NCBI GenBank assembly: GCA_031459715.1
Contig: JAVKIA010000001.1
Span: 48,419-112,418 of the forward strand
Reading direction: 5' to 3'
Source of the DNA: Armatimonadota bacterium
Lineage (GTDB): Bacteria > Sysuimicrobiota > Sysuimicrobiia > Sysuimicrobiales > Humicultoraceae
DNA length: 64,000 nucleotides
Position 1 is the stretch's first letter; each line of letters starts with the position of its first letter. The notes under the pieces were generated by a model. The model did no database searches. It was given only the letters and a program-made list of their open reading frames with translations, and had not been told where the DNA came from. Shown piece after piece: positions 9,002 to 15,774 of this stretch. Made by a program: the position numbers and the translations under genes.

Positions 9002-10300
9002 TCACGCGGGGGCGGCCGGAGCCGTGTCGGGGCCCAAGGCGAAGCGGATTTCCTCTTCTTGGCCGTTCCAGCGCACGGTGGCCCGGGCTGGCTGGGTCCT
9101 GGCCACGATGCGGCCGCGGGAGATGACCACGCGGCGGGCGGCCAGCGTGCGGATGGCCTCGGGGCCGGTGGGCGCGTCGAACAGGACCAGGTCGGCGCGG
9201 CAGCCGACCTCCAGGCCGTAGTCCTGCACCCCGCAGCACCTGGCGGCGCGGGTGGTCACCAGGTCCAGCAGCATCTCCAGCTCCTCGCGGCCCGACATGT
9301 GGCCGTAGTGCACCATGACGAAACAGGCCTGCAGCGGGTCGCCCACGCCCAGGGGGTACCAGGGATCCATGATGGAGTCGTGGCCGATGGCCACGTTGAT
9401 CCCGTTGGCCAGCAGCTCCTTCACCCGGGTGTAGCCACGGCGGATGGGGTAGCTGTCGAAGCGGCCCTGCAGCACGGCGTTGTCCAGCGGGTTGGTGACG
9501 AAGTGCACGCCGGCGTGACGGATCCAGCGGATCAGGCGGTGGGCGTAGGCGTTGTTGTAGGAGTGCATGGCCGTGGTGTGGCTGGCGGTGACGCGGCCCT
9601 GCAGCCCCAGGCGGATGGTCTCGGCGCAGAGGACCTCGAGGAAACGGCTTTGCTCGTCGTCGGTCTCGTCGCAGTGCAGGTCGGCCTGCCGCTGGTAGTC
9701 CGCAGCCAGGCGCAGGGCGGTCTTCACGTCCCGCTCCCCGTACTCCCGCGTCCACTCGTAGTGGGGGATACCCCCCACCACGTCCGCGCCCAGCTCCAGC
9801 GCCCGCACCAGCAGCCGCTCGCCGTGGGGAAAGGAGTAGATCCCCTGCTGGGGGAAGGCCACGATCTGCAGGTCGATGGTGCCGGCGACCTCCTGCCGCA
9901 CCTGCAGCAGCGCCTGCAGCGCGGTGAGCGCGGGGTCGCAGATGTCCACGTGGGTACGCACCACGGTCACGCCGTGGGCCAGCATCCACTTAAGGGCCGT
10001 GCTGGCCCGCTCCCTGACGTCTTCATGGGTAAGCGACCTGACCCGCTCTCCCCAGATTTCTATGCCCTCGAACAGCGACCCGCTGCGGTTGTGACGCGGC
10101 TGCCCTGCGGTGAGGACGGCGTCCAGGTGGATGTGAGGCTCCACCAGTGCCGGCGTGACCAGGTCCCCGCCGGCGTCGATCTCCTGCGCCGCCTGCCCGG
10201 CGATCTGCGGGGCGATGGCGGCGATGCGCTCCCCGGCGATGCCCAGGTCATAAAGGCCGTCGCGCCCCAGCAGGCGCGCGCGCCTCAGGATGAGGTCCAT
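9002..10300 (-). CDS. codA: Cytosine deaminase-like amidohydrolase (CodA family)
   Basis: This amidohydrolase closely resembles E. coli cytosine deaminase, which converts cytosine to uracil. The metal ligands are present: PHIHLDA (HxH), LHCDETDDE, TASHTTAMHSYN and IGHDSIMDPWYPLG. The substrate Gln of AFPQQGIYS is also kept. By memory of the E. coli sequence, the residue after the catalytic Asp is Asp314 there but Ser here (HDS). That position affects base selectivity, so the true substrate may not be cytosine. At 432 residues it is full length. It is the first gene of an operon with a NitT/TauT importer, suggesting import followed by deamination of a pyrimidine or related base. Confidence 0.85.
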   Translation of the reverse strand: MDLILRRARLLGRDGLYDLGIAGERIAAIAPQIAGQAAQEIDAGGDLVTPALVEPHIHLDAVLTAGQPRHNRSGSLFEGIEIWGERVRSLTHEDVRERASTALKWMLAHGVTVVRTHVDICDPALTALQALLQVRQEVAGTIDLQIVAFPQQGIYSFPHGERLLVRALELGADVVGGIPHYEWTREYGERDVKTALRLAADYQRQADLHCDETDDEQSRFLEVLCAETIRLGLQGRVTASHTTAMHSYNNAYAHRLIRWIRHAGVHFVTNPLDNAVLQGRFDSYPIRRGYTRVKELLANGINVAIGHDSIMDPWYPLGVGDPLQACFVMVHYGHMSGREELEMLLDLVTTRAARCCGVQDYGLEVGCRADLVLFDAPTGPEAIRTLAARRVVISRGRIVARTQPARATVRWNGQEEEIRFALGPDTAPAAPA

Positions 10301-10419
10301 GGCGTTCCCAGGACGGTGCCGCAGCAGATTTGCCGGGGGCCCGGGTGGCGGGCCGCCGCAGGGCGGGCGGCATCGTCGTTAGTCCGGGGGATTCGCGGCC
10401 GGAGGGATGGCGCCCTGCT

Positions 10420-11631
10420 GTGGCCAACTTCCCTTGCGTGCCCAATTTCGCTCCCCTGCAGGAGCTGCTGGTGGTGGACCTGACCCGGGCCCTGGCCGGC
10501 CCCTACTGCACCCTCATGCTGGCGGACCTGGGCGCGCGCGTGATCAAGGTGGAGGCCCCCGGCGGCGGCGACGACACGAGGGGATGGGGCCCGCCCTTCC
10601 TCGGCGGAGAGTCCGCCTACTTCCTCAGCGTCAACCGCAACAAGGAGAGCCTTACCCTCAACCTGAAGGACTCCCGGGGGAAGGAGGTGCTGCACCGGCT
10701 GCTGGCCCGCGCCGACGTGCTGGTGGAGAACTTCCGCCCCGGGATCATGGACCGGTTCGGCCTTGGCTACCCAGTGGTGCACCAGCGGTATCCTCGCCTG
10801 GTCTATTGCTCCATCTCCGGGTTCGGGCAGGACGGGCCCTACCGGGAGCGCACCGCCTACGACCTGATCCTGCAGGGCATGGGCGGGCTGATGGGCATGA
10901 CCGGGGAGGAAGGCGGGCCACCGGTGAAGGTGGGGGTGGCCATCGCCGACATCTGCGCCGGCATGTTCGCCGCCTTCGCCATCCTGGTCGCCCTGCGGGT
11001 GCGCGACCGCACCGGGCGGGGGCAGTGGATCGATGCGGCCATGCTGGACGGCCAGATCGCCTGGTTGACCTACCAGGCGGGGAACTACTTCGCCACGGGG
11101 GAGAACCCGCGGCGGTTGGGCAGCGCGCATCCCTCCATCGTCCCCTACCAGGCGTTTCGCACCGCGGACGGGCACATCAATGTGGCTGTGGGCAGCGAAG
11201 CCATCTGGGAGCGCTTCTGCGCGGCGCTGGGGCGGGAGGACCTGGCCGTAGATCCCCGATTCCGCACCAACCCCGACCGCGTGGCGCACCGGGATGTGCT
11301 GCTGCCCCTGCTGGAGGCCACCTTCGCCGCTCAGCCCACAGCCTACTGGCGCAGCGTCCTGGACGCCGCGGGGGTGCCCAACGGGCCCATTTATTTACTG
11401 AGCGAGCTCTTCGCCGACCCGCAGGTGCTCCACCGGGGGCTGGTGGTGGAGATGGACCACCCCACGGCCGGCCGCATCCGCCAGACGGGCCTGCCTGTGC
11501 GGCTCTCGGAGACGCCCGGGGCCATCCGCACCCCGCCCCCGCGGCTGGGAGAGCACACCGAGGCCATCCTGCAGGAACTGGGGTATGATTCGCGGGCGAT
11601 CGAGACACTCAAGGGTGCCGGCGTTGTCTGA
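10420..11631 (+). CDS. CaiB/BaiF family (family III) CoA-transferase
   Basis: This is a family III CoA-transferase that moves CoA between carboxylic acids. Family motifs seen are LLVVDLTRALAGPYCTLMLADLGARVIK at the N-terminus (a longer motif, spanning 10462-10545), VENFRPG, PRLVYCSISGFGQDGPY and AYDLILQGMGGLMG with the catalytic-type Asp. The C-terminal lobe contains PNGPIYLLSELFADPQV. About 403 residues fits the family. GTG at 10420 has GGAGGG 13 bases upstream. An ATG at 10407 with better spacing is in the wrong frame, and a longer frame opening at 10330 has no conserved content. It overlaps the acetyl-CoA carboxylase gene, so CoA-ester metabolism of an unknown acid is likely. Confidence 0.88.
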   Translation: MANFPCVPNFAPLQELLVVDLTRALAGPYCTLMLADLGARVIKVEAPGGGDDTRGWGPPFLGGESAYFLSVNRNKESLTLNLKDSRGKEVLHRLLARADVLVENFRPGIMDRFGLGYPVVHQRYPRLVYCSISGFGQDGPYRERTAYDLILQGMGGLMGMTGEEGGPPVKVGVAIADICAGMFAAFAILVALRVRDRTGRGQWIDAAMLDGQIAWLTYQAGNYFATGENPRRLGSAHPSIVPYQAFRTADGHINVAVGSEAIWERFCAALGREDLAVDPRFRTNPDRVAHRDVLLPLLEATFAAQPTAYWRSVLDAAGVPNGPIYLLSELFADPQVLHRGLVVEMDHPTAGRIRQTGLPVRLSETPGAIRTPPPRLGEHTEAILQELGYDSRAIETLKGAGVV

Positions 11632-13429
11632 GGGCCCGGGGATCCCTCCCACCTGCTTCCACTGCCACGCCGTCGTCCCCGAGGCTGAGCTGCGCGCGCG
11701 CCTGTTCGTCTGCCCCCGCTGCGGAACGCACCTGACCGTTCCGGCGCGGGAACGGATCGACCTGCTGGCCGATCCGGGGTCGTTCCGCGAGCTGGCCCGG
11801 GGGCTGGTCTCAGTCGACCCCCTTTCCTTCACCGACCAGCGGGCCTACCGGGACCGGCTGCTGGAGGCGCGCCAGCGCACCGGGCTGCGTGAGGCGGTGG
11901 TGATCGGGGAGGCGCGCCTGGACGGGCAACCGGTTATGCTGGTGGTCTTCGACTTCGACTTCATGGGCGGCACCATGGGCTCGGTGGTGGGTGAGAAAGT
12001 GGCGGACGCCTTCGACCTGGCCGTGAGGCGGCGCCTGCCGGTGGTCAGCGTCACCGCCAGCGGCGGGGCGCGGATGCAGGAAGGGATGCTCTCCTTGATG
12101 CAGATGGCCAAGACGGCTGCGGCCCGGGCGCGGCACGACCGGGCCGGGCTCCCCTACATCTCGGTCCTGGGGCACCCCACCTTCGGAGGAGTGGCCGCGT
12201 CCTTCGCGGCGCTGGGCGACATCCTGATCGCTGAACCGGGCGCGCTGGTTGGCTTCGTCGGCCCGCGCGTGATCGAGCAGACCCTCGGGGAGCGCCTCCC
12301 CGAGGACTCCCACCGCGCCGAGACCCTGCTGGCCGCCGGCCTGGTGGACCTCCTGGTGGAGCGGCCGCAGCTACGCGAGACTCTGGCCTACCTCCTGGCC
12401 CATCTGGGCCGAGCACCGGGGCGGTTGGCCCCTGTGCCGCGGCCGCCGCGGCTGGGGCGGCGGCCATCCCGGCGGGTGACCACAGCCTGGGAGCAGGTGC
12501 AGCTGGCGCGCCACCCGCAGCGGCCAACGGCCCTGGACTACATCGAGCGGCTCTTCACCCACTTCGTGGAGCTGCATGGAGACCGCGAGGCCGGCGACGA
12601 CCCGGCCATCGTGGGCGGCCTGGGAGAGCTGGCCGGGCAGGCGGTGGTCGTTGTCGGGCAGGAGCGGGGGCGAACGCCTGAGGAGCGCGCCCGCCGCCGG
12701 GGCGGGATGGCTTACCCGCAGGGCTACCGCAAGGCGCTGCGCCTGATGCACCTGGCAGCGAAGTTCGCACTGCCGCTGGTCACCTTCGTGGACACGCCCG
12801 GGGCCTATCCCGGGTACGAGGCGGAGCGTCAGGGCATCTGGCAGGCGCTGGCGCGCAACCTGCAGGCCCTGGCGATCCTGCCCACACCGCTCGTCGCCGT
12901 GGTGATCGGCGAGGGAGGCAGCGGTGGGGCGCTGGCGCTGGGGGTGGCCGACCGGGTGCTCATGCTGGAGAACGCCATCTACTCCGTGATTGCGCCCGAG
13001 GGCGCCGCCGCCATCCTCTACCGTGATGCGGCGCGCGCGCCAGAGGTGGCCGCGGCCCTCAAGCTCACCGCCGCGGACATGCGGCGCCTGGGCGTGATCG
13101 ACCAGGTGATCCCCGAGCCACCGGGCGGTGCGCACACCGACCCGCAGGCCGCCGCGGCCACCGTCCGCTTCTACCTGGTGGGCGCACTGGCGTCCCTGCG
13201 CAAGGTGCCGCCGCGCCGCCTGGTGCGGCTGCGGCAGCGCCGCTACCGGCACATCGGCCGTGTGGGCGCCTACTGGCGGGAGGTGGTGCGTACGGAGATG
13301 CAGGAGTTGCTGGGCGCTCTGGAGGCCCGGCTGCTGCGCCGGGGCGAGGAGCCTTCCGCACCGCCGGGGGAGGAAGCGGTGCGCGCGCAGAGAGGTCCCT
13401 CCCCCACGCCCGGCAAGACGGAGCGGTAG
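11585..13429 (+). CDS. accDA: Fused acetyl-CoA carboxylase carboxyltransferase, beta (AccD) and alpha (AccA) domains
   Basis: This single 614-residue protein joins the two carboxyltransferase halves that are separate subunits in E. coli. The N-terminal half is AccD: a zinc ribbon with Cys 24, 27, 43 and 46, then VSVTASGGARMQEGM and VGFVGPRVIEQT. The AccA half starts near residue 297 and shows FTHFVELHGDREAGDDPAIV, FVDTPGAYPG, VVIGEGGSGGALAL and YSVIAPEGAAAILYRD. The start is ambiguous: ATG 11585 overlaps the CoA-transferase by 47 bases, while GTG 11615 or TTG 11624 (behind AAGGGTG) would shorten it by 10-13 residues without losing the zinc ribbon. No biotin carboxylase or biotin carrier gene lies nearby. 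A related acyl-CoA carboxylase role is possible. Confidence 0.9.
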   Translation: MIRGRSRHSRVPALSEGPGIPPTCFHCHAVVPEAELRARLFVCPRCGTHLTVPARERIDLLADPGSFRELARGLVSVDPLSFTDQRAYRDRLLEARQRTGLREAVVIGEARLDGQPVMLVVFDFDFMGGTMGSVVGEKVADAFDLAVRRRLPVVSVTASGGARMQEGMLSLMQMAKTAAARARHDRAGLPYISVLGHPTFGGVAASFAALGDILIAEPGALVGFVGPRVIEQTLGERLPEDSHRAETLLAAGLVDLLVERPQLRETLAYLLAHLGRAPGRLAPVPRPPRLGRRPSRRVTTAWEQVQLARHPQRPTALDYIERLFTHFVELHGDREAGDDPAIVGGLGELAGQAVVVVGQERGRTPEERARRRGGMAYPQGYRKALRLMHLAAKFALPLVTFVDTPGAYPGYEAERQGIWQALARNLQALAILPTPLVAVVIGEGGSGGALALGVADRVLMLENAIYSVIAPEGAAAILYRDAARAPEVAAALKLTAADMRRLGVIDQVIPEPPGGAHTDPQAAAATVRFYLVGALASLRKVPPRRLVRLRQRRYRHIGRVGAYWREVVRTEMQELLGALEARLLRRGEEPSAPPGEEAVRAQRGPSPTPGKTER

Positions 13430-13502
13430 GGAAGGAGAGGCGCGGGGGGCAAGAGCCGGGGAGCGGAGACGATGCTCGCCCGGGCCGGAGCACCGTGGCG
13501 CA

Positions 13503-14369
13503 CTACCACCTCCACGCCAGGAGGAAGCCGGCGAGCATATCGGCACCCGACGTCTCCCCCGTCTGCCGGATGCGCGCCGCCGCAGCGGCTGCCGCCGCGG
13601 GGTCGACGGGAAGCGCCCGGACCAGGTCGTGCCACGCTCCTGCGGCGTGTCCCTGCCGCGCCGCCCCGAGGTACGCTCGACTGATCCGTCCCGTCCGCGG
13701 TGCTGCCGCGCCCACGATCAATGCGGCAACGGCCTCCAGGCCCAGCGGCCCGGCCGCTGCCGGCCATAGGCGCATCCCCAGCAGAAGGCCCGCCAGGACG
13801 TCGTCGCCCGAAGGCGTCAGGCCTGGGCCCAGCCCGGCCAGGCTGGCGGCGGCTGCGGTCACCGCGGCGGCGTCGCCGGCGGCGAGCCCCCTCCGCAGAT
13901 GGGCCAGGGCCCGGCGGCCGTGTTGCAGCAGCGGGGAGTCCGGCACTGCGGCAGGATCGTCGAGCAGGCGCGCCAGCCCCTCCGCCGGCGCCTCCCTCCG
14001 TAGCTGCGTCTCCACCACGCGCATCCCTGCATCGGCGGAGCCCTGCAGCGGGGGGAGGACAGGATTCCAGGGGATGGCACTGTGCAGGTCCACCCGCAGC
14101 GGCCCCAGGCGGAGCTCCCGCTTCAGCACCGTGACCGGAACGCCCGGGTGGAGGGAAGCGAAGGGCGGGGTTCCCGCCACGGTGAGGGCGAAGGGGCCGC
14201 GGCCCAGCGGCTCGGCGAGCACGACGATGAGCCGCCCCTGCGCGCTCTCGATGTAGCAGCTGCGGGTGTAGGCCGCGAGGACGCGACCGGTCTTGCCCGG
14301 CGCCTCGCAGAACGGCCATACCGGGAGGGCGACGGCAAGGGCAGGGGTGGAAGACGTTACCGCTGCCAG
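13503..14369 (-). CDS. DUF2877 (AllH-like) protein with no conventional start codon
   Basis: The frame encodes a recognisable DUF2877 domain: SCYIESAQGRLIVVL, GPFALTV, and the signature GLGPGLTPSGDDVLAGLLLG near residues 180-200, ending GADMLAGFLLAWRW. AllH-type members are associated with ureide/oxamate metabolism. No ATG, GTG or TTG occurs in frame between the upstream gene region and the conserved N-terminus. A CTG at 14369, overlapping the last codons of the small iron-sulfur subunit, is offered as start; translation could instead depend on coupling or the start may be damaged. It is the last gene of the molybdenum hydroxylase operon, which suggests a shared nitrogen-heterocycle or ureide pathway, but its biochemical role is not established here. 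Confidence 0.65.
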   Translation of the reverse strand: MAAVTSSTPALAVALPVWPFCEAPGKTGRVLAAYTRSCYIESAQGRLIVVLAEPLGRGPFALTVAGTPPFASLHPGVPVTVLKRELRLGPLRVDLHSAIPWNPVLPPLQGSADAGMRVVETQLRREAPAEGLARLLDDPAAVPDSPLLQHGRRALAHLRRGLAAGDAAAVTAAAASLAGLGPGLTPSGDDVLAGLLLGMRLWPAAAGPLGLEAVAALIVGAAAPRTGRISRAYLGAARQGHAAGAWHDLVRALPVDPAAAAAAAARIRQTGETSGADMLAGFLLAWRW

Positions 14370-14902
14370 CTTCGGGCCACCGCGCGCACGGCGTCGATGA
14401 TTCCCTGGTAGCCCGTGCAGCGGCAGAGGTGTCCCCCCAGCATCTCCAGGATCTGCTGGTCGCTGGGCAGCGGCTGCGCGCGCAGCAGGGCCAGGGTGCT
14501 CATCAGAATTCCCGGCGTGCAGAAGCCGCACTGCAAGCCGTGGTGCTCCCGGAAGGCTGTCTGCAGGGGGTGCAGCGCCTCTCCCGGTGCCAGCCCCTCT
14601 ACGGTCTCCACCGCGGCGCCGGAGGCCTGCACGGCGAAGAGCAGGCAGGAGCGCACGGGCTCGCCGTCCAGCAGCACAGTACAGGCCCCGCACACTCCGT
14701 GCTCGCAGCCCAGGTGCGTGCCCGTCAGGCCCAGGTCCTCCCGCAGGAAGTCGGCGAGAGTCCTGCGTACCTCCACTTCCTGCTCCACGGCCTGTCCGTT
14801 CACAGTGAGCCGCAGGGTCATGGTGCCCTGCGGGGCGCGCGGCCTCCGCTGCCGGCGGAGGGGGGCGCGGGACGGGGTGGCGGGTGCAACCTCGCCGCTC
14901 AT
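14357..14902 (-). CDS. coxS: Molybdenum hydroxylase small subunit, two [2Fe-2S] clusters (CoxS/XdhA-like)
   Basis: This is the electron-transfer subunit of a xanthine-oxidase-family enzyme. The plant-ferredoxin cluster is CEHGVCGACTVLLDG with a further Cys at SCLL, and the second cluster is QCGFCTPGILMS plus LCRCTGYQ. The family domain starts near residue 28 (MTLRLTVNGQ). The first 27 residues are basic/Pro-rich and could be a cofactor-related or spurious extension, since an internal ATG exists there. The ATG at 14902 overlaps the medium-subunit stop by four bases (ATGA), supporting coupled synthesis of the S, M and L subunits. Confidence 0.92.
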   Translation of the reverse strand: MSGEVAPATPSRAPLRRQRRPRAPQGTMTLRLTVNGQAVEQEVEVRRTLADFLREDLGLTGTHLGCEHGVCGACTVLLDGEPVRSCLLFAVQASGAAVETVEGLAPGEALHPLQTAFREHHGLQCGFCTPGILMSTLALLRAQPLPSDQQILEMLGGHLCRCTGYQGIIDAVRAVARSWQR

Positions 14903-15774
14903 CGCCTCCGCCCTCGGCTGCGCTGCCAGGCCGCCTCCAGCGCGCGATGCGCCAGCACAGCGGCCAGGTCGCGCCGGTACTGCGCCGTGGCGTGGATGTC
15001 ATCGGGGGGTTCGAGCCGGGTGCTGGCCTCTCGGGCCGCCTGGGCGAAGAGCCGGGGCGTGGCCGTTTCGCCCTGCAGCAGGCGCTCGGCCTCCCGCGCC
15101 CGCACCGGCCCGGGGCCCACACCGGTGAAGGCCAGACGCGCCTGGCCGATGGCGCCGTCCCGGCGCTGCAGGACCGCCGCGACGCCCACCAGGGCGAAGT
15201 CACCCTGCCGCCGCGCCACCTCCACGAAGGCGCTGCCGGTGCCCTCGCCGGGCGGGGGGAAGCGGATCTCCACCAGCAGTTCGGTGGGCTGCAGCGCCGT
15301 GGTCAGGTACCCGGTGAAGAACTCCTCCGGCGAGAGCACCCGCTCGCCCTCCGGCCCCGCCACCACCAGCTCGGCGTCCAGCGCTGCGACCACCGCGGGA
15401 AGCTCGGCGGCCGGATCGGCGTGGGCCAGGCTGCCGCCCACCGTCCCGCGGTTTCTGATCTGCGGGTGGCCGACGGAGCGGATGGCCTCCCACAGCAGCG
15501 GCACATGACGGCGCACGGTTGCCGAAGCCTCCACGGCGCGCTGCCGCGTCAGCGCGCCTATGTGCAGTCGGTCGTCGCGGCGGCGGATGTAGGCCAGCGC
15601 CCTGATGCGGTTGATGTCCACGAGGACCTCCGGACGGGCCAGCCGCATGTGCAGCAGGGGGACCAGGCTCTGCCCGCCGGCCAGGACCTTGGCCTTGGGC
15701 CCGTACTCCTGCAGCAAGGCCAGGGCTTCCCCCACAGACCGGGGAGCGGCGTAGCGGAAGGGGGCCGGCTTCAT
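14899..15774 (-). CDS. coxM: Molybdenum hydroxylase medium (FAD-binding) subunit (CoxM-like)
   Basis: This is the flavoprotein subunit that accepts electrons from the iron-sulfur subunit. FAD-contact motifs are AGGQSLVPLLHMRLARP near residue 31 and NRGTVGGSLAHADPAAELP near residue 104, followed by the CO-dehydrogenase flavoprotein C-terminal domain (about residues 170-280). About 291 residues is typical. The ATG at 15774 overlaps the large-subunit TGA (ATGA). An open frame extends far upstream of this ATG but lies inside the large-subunit gene. Confidence 0.93.
   Translation of the reverse strand: MKPAPFRYAAPRSVGEALALLQEYGPKAKVLAGGQSLVPLLHMRLARPEVLVDINRIRALAYIRRRDDRLHIGALTRQRAVEASATVRRHVPLLWEAIRSVGHPQIRNRGTVGGSLAHADPAAELPAVVAALDAELVVAGPEGERVLSPEEFFTGYLTTALQPTELLVEIRFPPPGEGTGSAFVEVARRQGDFALVGVAAVLQRRDGAIGQARLAFTGVGPGPVRAREAERLLQGETATPRLFAQAAREASTRLEPPDDIHATAQYRRDLAAVLAHRALEAAWQRSRGRRR

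Noticed and set aside
10301..10419. A riboswitch or thiamine-type leader before the cytosine-deaminase operon.
   Set aside because: The gap is only 119 bases and shared with a divergent gene; no conserved thi-box or purine-type elements were recognisable.
13503..15203. A 1.7-kb minus-strand open frame that could suggest a large DUF2877 fusion protein.
   Set aside because: Only the C-terminal part (from about 14369 down) has family motifs; the rest lies in another frame of coxS and coxM, which are themselves clearly coding.
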